41,651 bases of DNA. Origin: Thermoplasmatota archaeon (GTDB lineage Archaea; Thermoplasmatota; Thermoplasmata; Thermoplasmatales; Thermoplasmataceae). Of this stretch, positions 16,944-26,011 are shown piece after piece. The translations under genes were made by a program, and so were the position numbers. The stretch lies in assembly GCA_023487205.1 (NCBI GenBank), contig JAMDBT010000048.1, positions 1 through 41,651 on the forward strand, read 5' to 3'. How positions within the stretch are numbered: position 1 is the stretch's first letter; each line of letters opens with the position of its first letter. The notes beneath the pieces were generated by a model. It did not search any database. It had not been told where the DNA came from and was given only the letters and a program-made list of their open reading frames with translations.

Positions 16944-17960
16944 ATGCTGAAGGTTGCTATCAACGGGTACGGGACCATCGGTAGGAGAGTTGCAAGGGCA
17001 GTATCTATCCAGGATGACATGAAGGTCGTCGGTATCGTCAAGGCCCATCCAGACTACGTTTCGAAGATTGCGGCCAGGGAATACAGCCTCTTTCTTCCGG
17101 ACTCGTCGGGGATTAAGGCGTTCCAGGAAGCAGGGATAAAGACTGCCGGAACTCTGGACAACCTTCTGGATGAAGCAGAGGTTGTGATTGACTGCACTCC
17201 AGAGGGGCAGGGGGAAATGAACCTGCCGCTTTACAAGAAGCATTCGATCCGTGCCGTGTTTCAGGGAGGGGAAGAGCCGGACATCGCCGAGGCAAGCTTC
17301 AACGCCTATGCCAACTTCGATGCGTCTTCCGGAAAGAAATATGTGCGGGTTGTGTCGTGCAATACAACGGGACTGGCCAGGACGCTTGCTCCATTGAGGG
17401 ATGCCAGGGGCATCACGAGAGTCTCCGCCACCCTGGTGAGGAGAGCGGTGGATCAGAATGACAGTTCCAAGGGACCGATAAACGCAATAGAGCCGAGCCT
17501 TGGATTCCCGTCACACCACGCACCCGATCTGAAAACGGTGCTGGGAAACATCAGCGTTGAAACGGTCGCCATAAAAGCGCCAACCACGCTCATGCATGTC
17601 CATTCTGTGGAGGTAAACCTCGGAAAGGAGGCGTCCGCTTCCGAAATACTGGAAATCTGGAAGAATTACAGGAGGATAATGCCCGTGTCCGGCAAGGATG
17701 GCAGGAAGTCCACCGCACAGGTCATGGACATGGCCAGGGAAATGGGGAGGGACAGGTCGGACCTCTATGAGATCGCGGTCTGGAAGGAGAGTGTTCATTC
17801 CTCCGGGTCCACGATCAGGTACATACAGGCCGTACACCAGGAAAGCGATGTTGTACCCGAAAATGTGGACGCACTCAGGTCAATGTTCCAGCTGTCCGAT
17901 AAGGAACAAAGCCTGGCTGCAACCGATCAGAAGCTGGAAATTGGAAAGGAGTTGTTTTGA
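16944..17960 (+). CDS. gap: Archaeal phosphorylating glyceraldehyde-3-phosphate dehydrogenase
   Basis: This 338-residue enzyme interconverts glyceraldehyde 3-phosphate and 1,3-bisphosphoglycerate. It begins [20 protein letters not shown] (Rossmann GXGXXG). The active site is [11 protein letters not shown] with Cys139, and ALRDAR-like and HHAPD segments follow in the catalytic domain. The archaeal (GapB/type II) length and motifs fit. The frame is open 21 codons further upstream, but homologues start at this Met and a TATA box sits 27 bp before it. The stop overlaps the radA TTG start (TTGA), so glycolysis and recombination genes are co-transcribed. Confidence 0.93.
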   Translation: MLKVAINGYGTIGRRVARAVSIQDDMKVVGIVKAHPDYVSKIAAREYSLFLPDSSGIKAFQEAGIKTAGTLDNLLDEAEVVIDCTPEGQGEMNLPLYKKHSIRAVFQGGEEPDIAEASFNAYANFDASSGKKYVRVVSCNTTGLARTLAPLRDARGITRVSATLVRRAVDQNDSSKGPINAIEPSLGFPSHHAPDLKTVLGNISVETVAIKAPTTLMHVHSVEVNLGKEASASEILEIWKNYRRIMPVSGKDGRKSTAQVMDMAREMGRDRSDLYEIAVWKESVHSSGSTIRYIQAVHQESDVVPENVDALRSMFQLSDKEQSLAATDQKLEIGKELF

Positions 17961-18934
17961 AATTGGCTGAAAAGAAAGTGGCGGAAGAATACACGATCGA
18001 CGATCTCCCGGGAGTGGGAGAGGCGACGGCAGAAAAACTTAGGGAAGCCGGCTATGACAACATGATGACGCTTGCGGTCGCTTCTCCCAGGGACCTTGCG
18101 GAGGTAACGGGAATAGGCGAGGGCGCTGCGGCAAAGATCATAGCTGCTGCCCGGAAATATGCAGACGTTGGAAATTTTGAGACCGGTGAGCAGATACTGG
18201 AGAGGAGAAAGGAGATACAGAAACTTACCACGGGAAGCAAGGCACTTGACGACCTCCTCGGCGGGGGGCTTGAGACGCAGGCAATAACAGAATTCTACGG
18301 TGAGTTCGGATCTGGGAAGACCCAGGTAATGCACCAGCTTGCCGTCAACGCCACCATGCCGAAGGACAAGGGCGGGTTCGACACCGACGTCCTGATCCTG
18401 GACACGGAAAACACGTTCCGTCCGGAAAGAATAGTGCAGATGGCGAATTTCAGGGGAGCGGATCCCGACGAGACTCTTAAGAGGATTCACGTTGCCAGGG
18501 CTTATAATTCCCACCACCAGATCCTTCTTGCGGAGAAAGCGGCAGACGAGACCAAGGAGTATCAGGCCCGGCTCATGATCGTGGACTCCCTGACTTCCCA
18601 CTTCAGAGCTGAATATATGGGCCGCGGGTCGCTCGCAGAGAGGCAGCAGCTCCTGAACAGGCACATGCATACTCTGCTCAAATACAGCACCGTCAGCAAT
18701 GCCGTGATTGCGGTCACAAACCAGGTCAGCGCCAGACCGGATGTCTTCTTTGGCGACCCCACTGCACCCATCGGGGGAAATATCGTGGGGCACACCGCGA
18801 CCTTCCGGGTCTATCTGAGGAAGAGCAAGGCGGGCAAGAGGATTGCCAGGCTTGTGGACTCCCCCCATCTTCCGGAGGGCGAAGTCGTGGTTCAGATATC
18901 CGAGGACGGCATCTGCGACGTCCAGAATGCCTGA
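17957..18934 (+). CDS. radA: DNA repair and recombination protein RadA
   Basis: This 325-residue archaeal recombinase (RecA/Rad51 family) forms filaments on single-stranded DNA and drives strand exchange. Residues 13-70 hold the helix-hairpin-helix N-domain ([19 protein letters not shown]). Walker A is GEFGSGKT at 115-122, Walker B is LMIVDSL near 204, and NQVSARPD with the L2 region [16 protein letters not shown] follows. Its length is normal for RadA. It starts at TTG inside the gap stop and is followed 14 bp later by the ACT-domain gene. Confidence 0.96.
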   Translation: MKLAEKKVAEEYTIDDLPGVGEATAEKLREAGYDNMMTLAVASPRDLAEVTGIGEGAAAKIIAAARKYADVGNFETGEQILERRKEIQKLTTGSKALDDLLGGGLETQAITEFYGEFGSGKTQVMHQLAVNATMPKDKGGFDTDVLILDTENTFRPERIVQMANFRGADPDETLKRIHVARAYNSHHQILLAEKAADETKEYQARLMIVDSLTSHFRAEYMGRGSLAERQQLLNRHMHTLLKYSTVSNAVIAVTNQVSARPDVFFGDPTAPIGGNIVGHTATFRVYLRKSKAGKRIARLVDSPHLPEGEVVVQISEDGICDVQNA

Positions 18935-18948
18935 TCCTGGAGGGCAAT

Positions 18949-19464
18949 ATGTGGAAAATCCTCCAGGAAACCTTTGAAAAGACCCCGTCCCAACTGGAGG
19001 TCGTGAGGAAGCTCGTTTTCCTTGGATTGAGCGTAAAGCTGGATGATGAGAACACGGGGCACATTTATTGCTCCGACATAGAGATCAAGCCCGCCTCGCT
19101 TGCCAACGCCGTGGGCGTGGACAGGAGAGCCGTCGTGGAAGCACTGAAGAAGATAGTGCGCAATCACCAGCTCCTGGATTTCTTTTCCCGCCTAACGCCG
19201 GTGGCGAACCTCAGCGCCAGCAGCGGCTTCATGGGAATGGGTGTGATCCAGATTGTACCCGATCAGGCGGACAAGCCCGGCATCATAGCGGGGGTACTGT
19301 CGATAATATCCACCGCAGGAATAAACGTCAGGCAGGTGGAGGTTGACGATCCGCAGATCAGCGACGATCCAAGGGCTTACGTCGTGACGGAAGCTCCTGT
19401 CCCGCCGGAACTCCTGTCCAGGATGAGGCAGGTCCCTGGCGTCAGAGCGATAGTGCTAATGTGA
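18949..19464 (+). CDS. Predicted amino-acid-responsive regulator, HTH plus ACT domain
   Basis: This 171-residue protein has an N-terminal winged-helix-like region (about 12-85: PSQLEVVRKLVFLGLSV, then ASLANAVGVDRRAVVEALKKI as a recognition-type helix). A C-terminal ACT domain follows (about 95-170: GVIQIVPDQADKPGIIAGVL, GINVRQVEVDD, VPGVRAIVLM). It belongs to the archaeal COG2150-type regulators of amino acid metabolism; the ligand is unknown. Its stop overlaps the GTG start of the XPD helicase (GTGA), so they are coupled. Why it sits among repair genes is unclear. Confidence 0.85.
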   Translation: MWKILQETFEKTPSQLEVVRKLVFLGLSVKLDDENTGHIYCSDIEIKPASLANAVGVDRRAVVEALKKIVRNHQLLDFFSRLTPVANLSASSGFMGMGVIQIVPDQADKPGIIAGVLSIISTAGINVRQVEVDDPQISDDPRAYVVTEAPVPPELLSRMRQVPGVRAIVLM

Positions 19465-21338
19465 GCGATTTGCTCACCGACGGTTTCGGCCTGAGGCCCT
19501 ACCAGCAACAGTCTGTAGATTTTGTTACCAGGGTTCTTTCCTCGCAGGGCCACTGTGCCGTCGAGGCACCAACAGGATCGGGGAAGACCATAATGGCCCT
19601 CGTTTCCGCACTCGAGGCCAGGCGAGAGGGAGAAAAGATTCTCTACCTGACGCGCACGAACTCACAGCAGGAACAGGTAATGGCAGACCTGTCGCTCATT
19701 TCGGCAAAGTACGCGGTCAAAGCTGTTGCCATGCAGGGAAGGGGAAACCTGTGCCTGCTGTACGGGGAAATAGAGGGGGAATTCGAATTCTCCTCGGAAT
19801 CCCTTTCGAGGTTCTGCAGCTTAAGGAAGCGGAAGGTGATGTCTGGCGACCCCCGCGCGTGCAGGTACTTCAACTCCAGGATCAGGAGCGACGAGGTCAG
19901 GGACTTTGTGCTTAATTCCCATCACACGGCAGAACAGGTTCTCCAGTTTGGGTCGGAAAGGGAGTTCTGCCCCTATGAGGCGATCAAGTACCATATGAAG
20001 AACGCGGATCTGGTGATTGCGCCATACGCCTACTACCTGAACAGAAGCATCGGCGATCGGCTGTTATACAGCATGGGGACGTCAAGGGACAGGTTGATCG
20101 TGATCCTGGACGAATGCCATAACATTCCAGAACTTGCACGAGCTATTGCCAGTTTCCAGATATCAGTGGAATACCTCAACAGGGCAGAAAAGGAGGCCGT
20201 GTCATATGGAGACAAGGAGTTGCTGGAACGGGTTAGGGCTTCGGACCTCATCGAGATGGTTCGTTCCTCAATCTCTTCATTGCTGTCGAACCTTTCGGGT
20301 GATGACCGGAGAATGATGTTCCAGGATTTCCTGGAGGAGGTCATGATCTCTGCGCACCTGAATTCGTTCAAGCTCTCCGTCCTGTTCGAGGCGCTGCAGG
20401 TATTCGGCGAGGAAATAGAGCAGAAAATGGAATCTGACGGCAAGGTGCCCAGGTCGCGTCTGAAGTCGCTCGGATCGAGGCTCATTGCATGGAGAGACGG
20501 GGACGACAGCCAGCTTGCGGCAATAATATCCCGCGAGGATGGCGGTACCATACAGGCAGTCTGCATGGACCCGTCCGAGACGCTTTCCGTGCTCCGGGAA
20601 AGCAGGACGGTACATTTTTCCGGAACACTCGAACCCTTCGGGATTTACTCCAGAATTACAGGATTCCAGGAAATGAAGCACATAGTTGTCCCGGAGGTTT
20701 TTCCCCTGGACAGGCGGCTCTTCGCGTACGACGATTCCATTTCAACGAAGTATGATGAGATTGACGACCAAATGATCTCCAGAATTCGGGATAAGATTTC
20801 CGATCTCGTTTCAGGAGTACATAGAAAGACCATTGCATTCTTTCCTTCCTATGGCCTCATGGAACAGGTCCTGGACCTCGGTTTCGAGTTCCCTATGCTT
20901 TCGGAGGAAAGGGGAATGTCACAATCCGATACCATGGATCTCGTTTCCGACTACAGGAAATCGGAAATGCCACTTTTTGCCGTTGCCGGAGGACGGCTGT
21001 CGGAGGGGATGAACTTTCCCGGAGAGCAGCTTGAGATGGTGATCCTGGCAGGAATACCGTATCCGAGACCGGATTCCCGGAACCTGGCAATACGGGACTA
21101 CTATGACAGGCTGTACGGAAGAGGTTGGGAGTACTCCGTGACATTTCCAACAAGCCTAAAGGTTAGGCAGATCCTTGGTCGACTGATACGATCCGATCGG
21201 GATTTCGGCGCTGGAATCATCCTTGATCATCGAGCAGCGCATTTCCGGAAATTCATCAACGGACTGCATCCTTCGAACAACCTGGTGGAGGAATGCGTCA
21301 ATTTCTTCCGGAAGTTCGAGAACGAGAAAGAAGACTGA
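19461..21338 (+). CDS. xpd: XPD/Rad3-family DNA helicase with iron-sulfur cluster
   Basis: This 625-residue superfamily 2 5'-3' helicase acts in DNA repair. Walker A is APTGSGKT at 36-43. Four Cys able to bind a 4Fe-4S cluster are at about 98 (GNLC), 119 (RFC), 134 (RAC) and 170 (EFC). The DEAH-type box is DECH at 217-220. The C-terminal motor has HFSGTLEP, AVAGGRLSEGMNFPG and the arginine-finger motif QILGRLIRSDRD. Length and Cys spacing resemble the short archaeal XPD of Thermoplasma. The GTG start overlaps the ACT gene, making it the last gene of the operon. Confidence 0.93.
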   Translation: MSDLLTDGFGLRPYQQQSVDFVTRVLSSQGHCAVEAPTGSGKTIMALVSALEARREGEKILYLTRTNSQQEQVMADLSLISAKYAVKAVAMQGRGNLCLLYGEIEGEFEFSSESLSRFCSLRKRKVMSGDPRACRYFNSRIRSDEVRDFVLNSHHTAEQVLQFGSEREFCPYEAIKYHMKNADLVIAPYAYYLNRSIGDRLLYSMGTSRDRLIVILDECHNIPELARAIASFQISVEYLNRAEKEAVSYGDKELLERVRASDLIEMVRSSISSLLSNLSGDDRRMMFQDFLEEVMISAHLNSFKLSVLFEALQVFGEEIEQKMESDGKVPRSRLKSLGSRLIAWRDGDDSQLAAIISREDGGTIQAVCMDPSETLSVLRESRTVHFSGTLEPFGIYSRITGFQEMKHIVVPEVFPLDRRLFAYDDSISTKYDEIDDQMISRIRDKISDLVSGVHRKTIAFFPSYGLMEQVLDLGFEFPMLSEERGMSQSDTMDLVSDYRKSEMPLFAVAGGRLSEGMNFPGEQLEMVILAGIPYPRPDSRNLAIRDYYDRLYGRGWEYSVTFPTSLKVRQILGRLIRSDRDFGAGIILDHRAAHFRKFINGLHPSNNLVEECVNFFRKFENEKED

Positions 21339-21470
21339 AGCATCGCAGGATCTGCTAAGACGCTTTGTTTAAGATGGCACAAATGCGGAGACGTTGTTAA
21401 TGAATTGATCTCGTATGATCATTACGGAATTTTAAGGAATTCAAGGGCAGGAAATGGAAATAAGAAAATG

Positions 21471-21489
21471 GGTAGGAAATAGACCTACC
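21471..21489 (-). terminator. Hairpin between xpd and the MBL gene, possible terminator
   Basis: GGTAGG and CCTACC form a perfect 6-bp stem with a 7-nt loop. On the minus strand it is followed by the T-rich CATTTTCTTATTTCCATTT, so it could end the Nudix-MBL transcript. The intergenic stretch 21339-21569 holds no convincing gene. Confidence 0.35.
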
Positions 21490-21569
21490 TGTTACGTTTG
21501 GGCTGGTGTTGCTTTACAGTTTTCTGGGCACGAAAGCACCATCCGTAATCTTATGACGCAATGCGGAGG

Positions 21570-22217
21570 TCACAGTTCTCGTGCAAATGGGTTGGTGGTT
21601 TTCTCCAGTTCTACTGTACTCTCTGGACCGTGTCCGGGAAGCACTCTCAGGTGGCCCGGCAATTTCAGCAGCTTTCCCAGGCTCTGGATCATAGAATTCC
21701 AGTCCCCTCCTAGATCGGTACGCCCTATTGAACCCCTGAAGAGCGTATCTCCGGTGAGAACCGAGTCCCCGGCTATTATTGAGATGCTTCCTGGAGTGTG
21801 CCCAGGCGTCTCCATGATTTCCAGTTGTGCGTCTCCCAGTGGAATCTTTTCCTGTCCATGAAGGTATCTTGTTTCCGGAAGGTCTATTTCCGGTATGCCA
21901 AATAGTTCCCTGCCGAGATTCAGTGATAGGTCTAACACCGTTTTCTCAGCTTCGTGCATCATGAACGGCGCGTTATACAGATCACAGAGTGCCTTAGCCG
22001 CGATCACGTGGTCGAAATGGGAGTGCGTCGCTATGACTGACTCGACCTGCAGATCCTTCGAGTTCAGAAAACTGACGATCAATTCCGGTTCGCCTCCGGG
22101 ATCGACCACCGCAGCTTTTCTTCCTGATGCGATGACGTAACAGTTCGTGCTTAATGGTCCTACCACCATACTGCTAATTTCCAGGGGCGGGGAAGGGTTA
22201 TCCTTCGGCTTAACCAT
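21570..22217 (-). CDS. MBL-fold metallo-hydrolase, glyoxalase II-like
   Basis: This 215-residue protein carries the metallo-beta-lactamase metal motif THSHFDH (HXHXDH, near 65-71). ETPGHTPGS (third His), GDTLFRGSIGRTD (bridging Asp) and LPGHGPEST (last His) follow. This series is that of hydroxyacylglutathione hydrolase-like enzymes, and the physiological thioester is unknown. The start is a few bases downstream of the IDI-like gene stop, so the two form an operon. Confidence 0.9.
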   Translation of the reverse strand: MVKPKDNPSPPLEISSMVVGPLSTNCYVIASGRKAAVVDPGGEPELIVSFLNSKDLQVESVIATHSHFDHVIAAKALCDLYNAPFMMHEAEKTVLDLSLNLGRELFGIPEIDLPETRYLHGQEKIPLGDAQLEIMETPGHTPGSISIIAGDSVLTGDTLFRGSIGRTDLGGDWNSMIQSLGKLLKLPGHLRVLPGHGPESTVELEKTTNPFAREL

Positions 22218-22224
22218 TCACCAG

Positions 22225-22824
22225 TCACTGTTTGGTGGAGAAAGCTTTTTGCACTTCCTCATATGGAAGAGTAAAGATTGCGTGTACCCAGGGCGCATAC
22301 TTTCTATCAGCGGGCCTCTTCCGCAGATCATCCAGAGATTCGGCTCGTATCTCCTGCATATCTTCCCAAACCAGATCGTAGGCGTTCTCCGCGTTCATGT
22401 TCAGTTCTCCTTCATATCGGGCAACCATGACACTCAGGAGTTCGTTTTCACAGTATGATGAATTCCTGGGATCGGGTGCCGAGTAAGAAACCGTGAGTGT
22501 GGGGGCCCATTTCTCTATCCGAACGCCAAGATCCTCGCTTGCACACCTGGAAGAGGCTTCGGAGAGGGTTTCAACTTCCCGGCTCTTGTATTTTCTGGGG
22601 TGAGTGTCGCCCGAAAGGCTCCATGTCTTGTCAAATATCTTGTGCTTCCGATGCTCCAAAAGAATCCGGTTCTTGTGGTCAATACACGCGATAGTGATCC
22701 CGACGTGCTTCTGTCCCAGGATCAGGTTTCCGGTGCTGCCGCTAACGGTATGCGATAACCACCTGTCGCCGTATCCTGACACTCTTCCAGAACGGTCAAC
22801 GAGTGGTATCTCGTATTCCTCCAT
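22225..22824 (-). CDS. Type 1 IPP isomerase-like Nudix protein lacking the catalytic Cys
   Basis: This 199-residue protein aligns by eye with type 1 isopentenyl diphosphate isomerase. KHVGITIACIDHKNRILLEHR matches the first strands. WSLSGDTHP sits where the isomerase has WTNSVCGHP, and SRCASEDLGVRI where it has RRCRYELGVEI. A Glu-X-Glu pair is present in CENELL. The C-terminus has LVWEDMQEI, then APW. The Cys of the VCGHP motif is replaced by Asp, so isomerase activity is doubtful; it may be a Nudix hydrolase of another diphosphate. It is first in an operon with the MBL gene. Confidence 0.75.
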   Translation of the reverse strand: MEEYEIPLVDRSGRVSGYGDRWLSHTVSGSTGNLILGQKHVGITIACIDHKNRILLEHRKHKIFDKTWSLSGDTHPRKYKSREVETLSEASSRCASEDLGVRIEKWAPTLTVSYSAPDPRNSSYCENELLSVMVARYEGELNMNAENAYDLVWEDMQEIRAESLDDLRKRPADRKYAPWVHAIFTLPYEEVQKAFSTKQ

Positions 22825-23082
22825 GGCTGCCTATTTCGACGAGGCTTGTAATCGTATTCATTTATTCTGCTTTCCGGTGCGAATTTCTATTTGACTGTCC
22901 ATTCTGCTCCCCTGGCATAATCCTCACGTAATAGCCTGTCGCGGAAGTATTACCTTCTGGCATATTGTAGTCTCGAAACTTGAAATAATACTGCCAAATA
23001 GTCGATAAAAATTGGAATCCATGTACGGCCACTCTGGAGTTTGTTCACTCCTTCCGTCCACGGGTTCCGGGTGGATAAAACA

Positions 23083-23787
23083 ATGGCTGCGATGTCTGCA
23101 CAGGAAACCGATTTCGGTTATTCCGGATTCCACACCGTTGCGGATCAGTTATCGGAAATAGGAAGGGATTTCTATCACAGGGGCTGGCTCTACGGCACAA
23201 GCGGAAATCTCAGCGCAGTTCTTGGATCTGAACCATTGCGGCTTGCGATCACCGCAACAGGCGTGGACAAGGGACGCCTGTCGCCATCGCACATGCTGGA
23301 GATTGACGGAAATGGGGAGGTGATCCGCGGTGTGCTCAGGCCTTCCAGCGAGACACTCGTGCATCTCGCAATAGTCAGGAACCGCCATGCGGGCGCAGTG
23401 TTCCATACGCATTCCGTCTGGTCAACTGTTCTGTCTGAACGTTATGCTTCAAGGGAAGGCATAGAAATCCGCAATTATGAAATGCTCAAGGGGTTGGAGA
23501 ACGTGCGGACCCACCAGCACAGGGAGTGGATACCCGTACTCGGCAATTCACAGGACATGAGGACACTTTCCCAGGAGATCGGCAACGTTGTCCGGCTCCA
23601 ACCGCTGGTTCACGGAATTGTCCTGCGAGGCCATGGGCTGTATACGTGGGGGAGTTCCATCGAGGATGCAAAGCGCCACGTTGAGGTCCTGGAATTCCTG
23701 CTAGAAGTACTGGGCCTTACCGGACTCGGATCCGGCGGACTGCAGCTGGATCGGGAGAAAAATGTGGAGGATACTGCATGGCAGTAG
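23083..23787 (+). CDS. mtnB: Methylthioribulose-1-phosphate dehydratase (class II aldolase fold)
   Basis: This enzyme dehydrates methylthioribulose 1-phosphate to the diketo intermediate in methionine salvage. The class II aldolase fold is shown by YGTSGNLSA near 36, ITATGVDKGRL, the metal motif HTHSVW, and the last His in VLRGHGLYTWG. The frame is open to a TTG at 23041. I prefer the ATG at 23083; a further ATG lies at 23092. A TATA-like GATAAAAATT at 23003-23012 would give a transcript start near 23035. The mtnD start overlaps its end by 10 bp. Confidence 0.9.
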   Translation: MAAMSAQETDFGYSGFHTVADQLSEIGRDFYHRGWLYGTSGNLSAVLGSEPLRLAITATGVDKGRLSPSHMLEIDGNGEVIRGVLRPSSETLVHLAIVRNRHAGAVFHTHSVWSTVLSERYASREGIEIRNYEMLKGLENVRTHQHREWIPVLGNSQDMRTLSQEIGNVVRLQPLVHGIVLRGHGLYTWGSSIEDAKRHVEVLEFLLEVLGLTGLGSGGLQLDREKNVEDTAWQ

Positions 23788-24332
23788 TGAAGCTTGAGGG
23801 AGGCACTAAGGCGATTGCCAGTCCTGCTGAGGTCAGGGAATACCTTGACGCAATAGGAATTGAGTACGAGCAGTGGTCACACGACCAACCGCTTCCGGAG
23901 GATGCCAGCCAGGATGAGGTCCTGGGAGCCTATTCCGGCCCCATTGAAAAGCTGAAGGAGAGAGGCGGATACACAACCGCCGATGTGATAGTCATGAATC
24001 CCCGGACACCGGGACTTGATGAAATGCTTGCAAAGTTCAACAAGGAGCACTGGCACGACGAGGACGAAATACGTTTCACCATATCGGGACATGGCATCTT
24101 CCATATTCATCCGCGGGAGGGCCCTGTGGTCACGGTCGAGGTCAGCGGAGGCGATCTTATCCGGATTCCCAGAATGACCCGGCACTGGTTCAACCTCTGT
24201 GAGGACCGCCAGATCAAGGCGATCCGGTTGTTCCAGAACAAGTCTGGTTGGACGCCATATTATACGGGCAGCGGCGTGGACGGTAATTTTCAGCCGGTCT
24301 GCATGGGACCAACATATTTTACTCCGCATTGA
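23778..24332 (+). CDS. mtnD: Acireductone dioxygenase
   Basis: This 184-residue cupin oxidises acireductone in methionine salvage. Metal-binding residues are clear: HWHDEDEIRF (His-X-His-X4-Glu, about 92-99) and the last His in MTRHWF near 137. With Fe(II) the enzyme gives the methionine precursor ketoacid and formate; with Ni(II) it gives the off-pathway product with CO. It overlaps mtnB by 10 bp and precedes mtnC by 9 bp. Confidence 0.95.
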   Translation: MAVVKLEGGTKAIASPAEVREYLDAIGIEYEQWSHDQPLPEDASQDEVLGAYSGPIEKLKERGGYTTADVIVMNPRTPGLDEMLAKFNKEHWHDEDEIRFTISGHGIFHIHPREGPVVTVEVSGGDLIRIPRMTRHWFNLCEDRQIKAIRLFQNKSGWTPYYTGSGVDGNFQPVCMGPTYFTPH

Positions 24333-24341
24333 ATCTGCCTG

Positions 24342-25088
24342 ATGTTGGGCAAACTAAACGACACCAGGGCCAGAGTAATCCTGCTGGACATTGAGGGAAC
24401 CACTACTCCGATCGCTTTCGTTCACGAGACACTTTTCGGCTATGCAAGCATGAATTTGGAAGTGTTTCTCCGCGAAAACATTGCCGTTCCCGAAGTCAGT
24501 TCCTGCATTGAAGATATGAGAATGCAGCATGGTGATGACGTTAAGAACGGGAGAGACCCTCCTCCCTGGCCAGAAAGTTCTGCACTGACGGATATTGACC
24601 CAGCCGTCAGCTACGGTCTCTGGTTAATCAGCATAGACAGCAAGCTCCCCGCCCTCAAGCGATTGCAGGGACTGATGTGGGAGCACGGGTATAGAACGGG
24701 AGAGCTGAAGAGCCAGGTTTATGAGGATGTTCCGGACGCCTTGAGGCGCTGGAAGAGCCTGGGAAAGGAGATATGCATTTACTCGTCGGGCAGCGCGTTT
24801 GCACAGAGGCTGATATTCGGCGCAACACAGTATGGCGACCTCACAATTCACATCGGCGGCTTCTTTGATACTGGAGTGGGTACGAAGACAAATCCTGACA
24901 GCTACCGGAAGATTGCTTCCCTCATGGGCGTGCCCGAAAGCGGGTTCCTCTTCTTTTCCGACGTTGGAAGGGAGCTGGATGCAGCGAAAGAAGCGGGGAT
25001 GGGGGTGTGCCTGGTTTCCCGATCACAGACCGTTTCTCAGCCCGTTTCCGGTTATCCCGTCATTGGGAGCTTCAGGGAAATTGAGTGA
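24342..25088 (+). CDS. mtnC: Enolase-phosphatase E1 (HAD family)
   Basis: This 248-residue HAD enzyme both enolises and dephosphorylates the diketo intermediate, giving acireductone for MtnD. Motif I is LLDIEGTTTPIAFVHE with the nucleophile Asp at about 16 (DXEGT is typical of MtnC rather than DXDGT). CIYSSGSAFAQRL supplies the motif II Ser, GTKTNPDSY the Lys, and FFSDVGRELDAAKEAG motif IV. It is third in mtnB-mtnD-mtnC. mtnA, mtnP or mtnN and a final transaminase are not in this window. Confidence 0.93.
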   Translation: MLGKLNDTRARVILLDIEGTTTPIAFVHETLFGYASMNLEVFLRENIAVPEVSSCIEDMRMQHGDDVKNGRDPPPWPESSALTDIDPAVSYGLWLISIDSKLPALKRLQGLMWEHGYRTGELKSQVYEDVPDALRRWKSLGKEICIYSSGSAFAQRLIFGATQYGDLTIHIGGFFDTGVGTKTNPDSYRKIASLMGVPESGFLFFSDVGRELDAAKEAGMGVCLVSRSQTVSQPVSGYPVIGSFREIE

Positions 25089-25120
25089 TTTCCAGCAGCG
25101 TGCAAATAAGCAAAGGCTTC

Positions 25121-25128
25121 CTTATATG
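25121..25128 (+). promoter_or_regulatory. TATA box of tag
   Basis: CTTATATG is centred about 30 bp before the ATG of tag at 25155. Confidence 0.5.
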
Positions 25129-25154
25129 AACTGGAAACTTCAGGAATTGATCTG

Positions 25155-25736
25155 ATGGCTGACGTGGAAAGATGTGGCTGGGTACCGCTTTCTGATCCCA
25201 TATATGTGGAATACCACGACCGGGAGTGGGGGGTTCCCGTGCACGATGACCGGAGACACTTCGAATTTCTTGTGCTTGAGGGGGCTCAGGCCGGGCTGAG
25301 CTGGAAGACTGTCCTGTACAAGAGGGAAAACTATCGGAAGGCGTTCCTTGGTTTCGACCCTGAAAAGGTGGCGCGCTTCACTGACGCAAACGTTCAGGAA
25401 CTCATGAAAGACTCCGGAATAATACGCAATGGCCTCAAGATACGATCAGTTATCCAGAATGCCGCCTCTTTCCTTGCCGTAAGGGATGAGTTCGGGAGCT
25501 TCGATGAATACGTGTGGAGATTTATGGGCAACAGGACCTTGGTAAACGGATGGCACAATATATCGCAAGTCCCGGCAAGAACTGCCGAGTCAGACGCAAT
25601 GAGTCGTGACCTGATCAAACGCGGATTCAGGTTTGTGGGTTCCACGATATGCTATTCGCACATGCAGGCAACCGGACTGGTTAACGACCACACCACACAA
25701 TGTTTCCGATTCCGGGAACTAACGCGACAATCCTGA
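25155..25736 (+). CDS. tag: DNA-3-methyladenine glycosylase I
   Basis: This 193-residue glycosylase removes 3-methyladenine from DNA. The N-terminal CGWVPLSDPIYVEYHDREWG holds the zinc Cys and the hallmark YHDREWG. EGAQAGLSWKTVLYKRENYRKAF follows, and the C-terminal zinc ligands lie in GLVNDHTTQCF. The length matches E. coli Tag. It appears to have its own promoter after the mtn operon. Confidence 0.95.
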   Translation: MADVERCGWVPLSDPIYVEYHDREWGVPVHDDRRHFEFLVLEGAQAGLSWKTVLYKRENYRKAFLGFDPEKVARFTDANVQELMKDSGIIRNGLKIRSVIQNAASFLAVRDEFGSFDEYVWRFMGNRTLVNGWHNISQVPARTAESDAMSRDLIKRGFRFVGSTICYSHMQATGLVNDHTTQCFRFRELTRQS

Positions 25737-25761
25737 CCCGGCGGGAGGCACTGGCCTGCTG

Positions 25762-25983
25762 TCAATCTGATATCTCGAAGATCTTTTCCCGCGATCTGGA
25801 GCCCTTCACTATCCTTATGTTACCCGCGGGTACGCCATAGTACTTTGCAAGCTGTTTTATGACGTCGCGGTTAGCCCTGTTGTACTGCCTGGGCTCTGTG
25901 GTGGAAACCACCAGGTCTTCCCCCCTTGCCACTATCTCACCGCTGCCCGTCCTGACCTTGACCTTCTGCATCAACTTCGCCAA
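25762..25983 (-). CDS. DUF167/YggU family protein
   Basis: This 73-residue protein has the DUF167 signature: NRANRDVIKQLAKYYGVPAGNIRIVKGSRSREKIFEI, split here as NRANRDVIKQLAKYYGVP and NIRIVKGSRSREK. The family folds as a small alpha/beta domain of unknown biochemical role. It lies 28 bp downstream of msrA on the same strand. An alternative start is the ATG at 25971. Confidence 0.85.
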   Translation of the reverse strand: MAKLMQKVKVRTGSGEIVARGEDLVVSTTEPRQYNRANRDVIKQLAKYYGVPAGNIRIVKGSRSREKIFEISD

Positions 25984-26011
25984 CAGTGCATTACTCCCCG
26001 GAAAGATCCGT

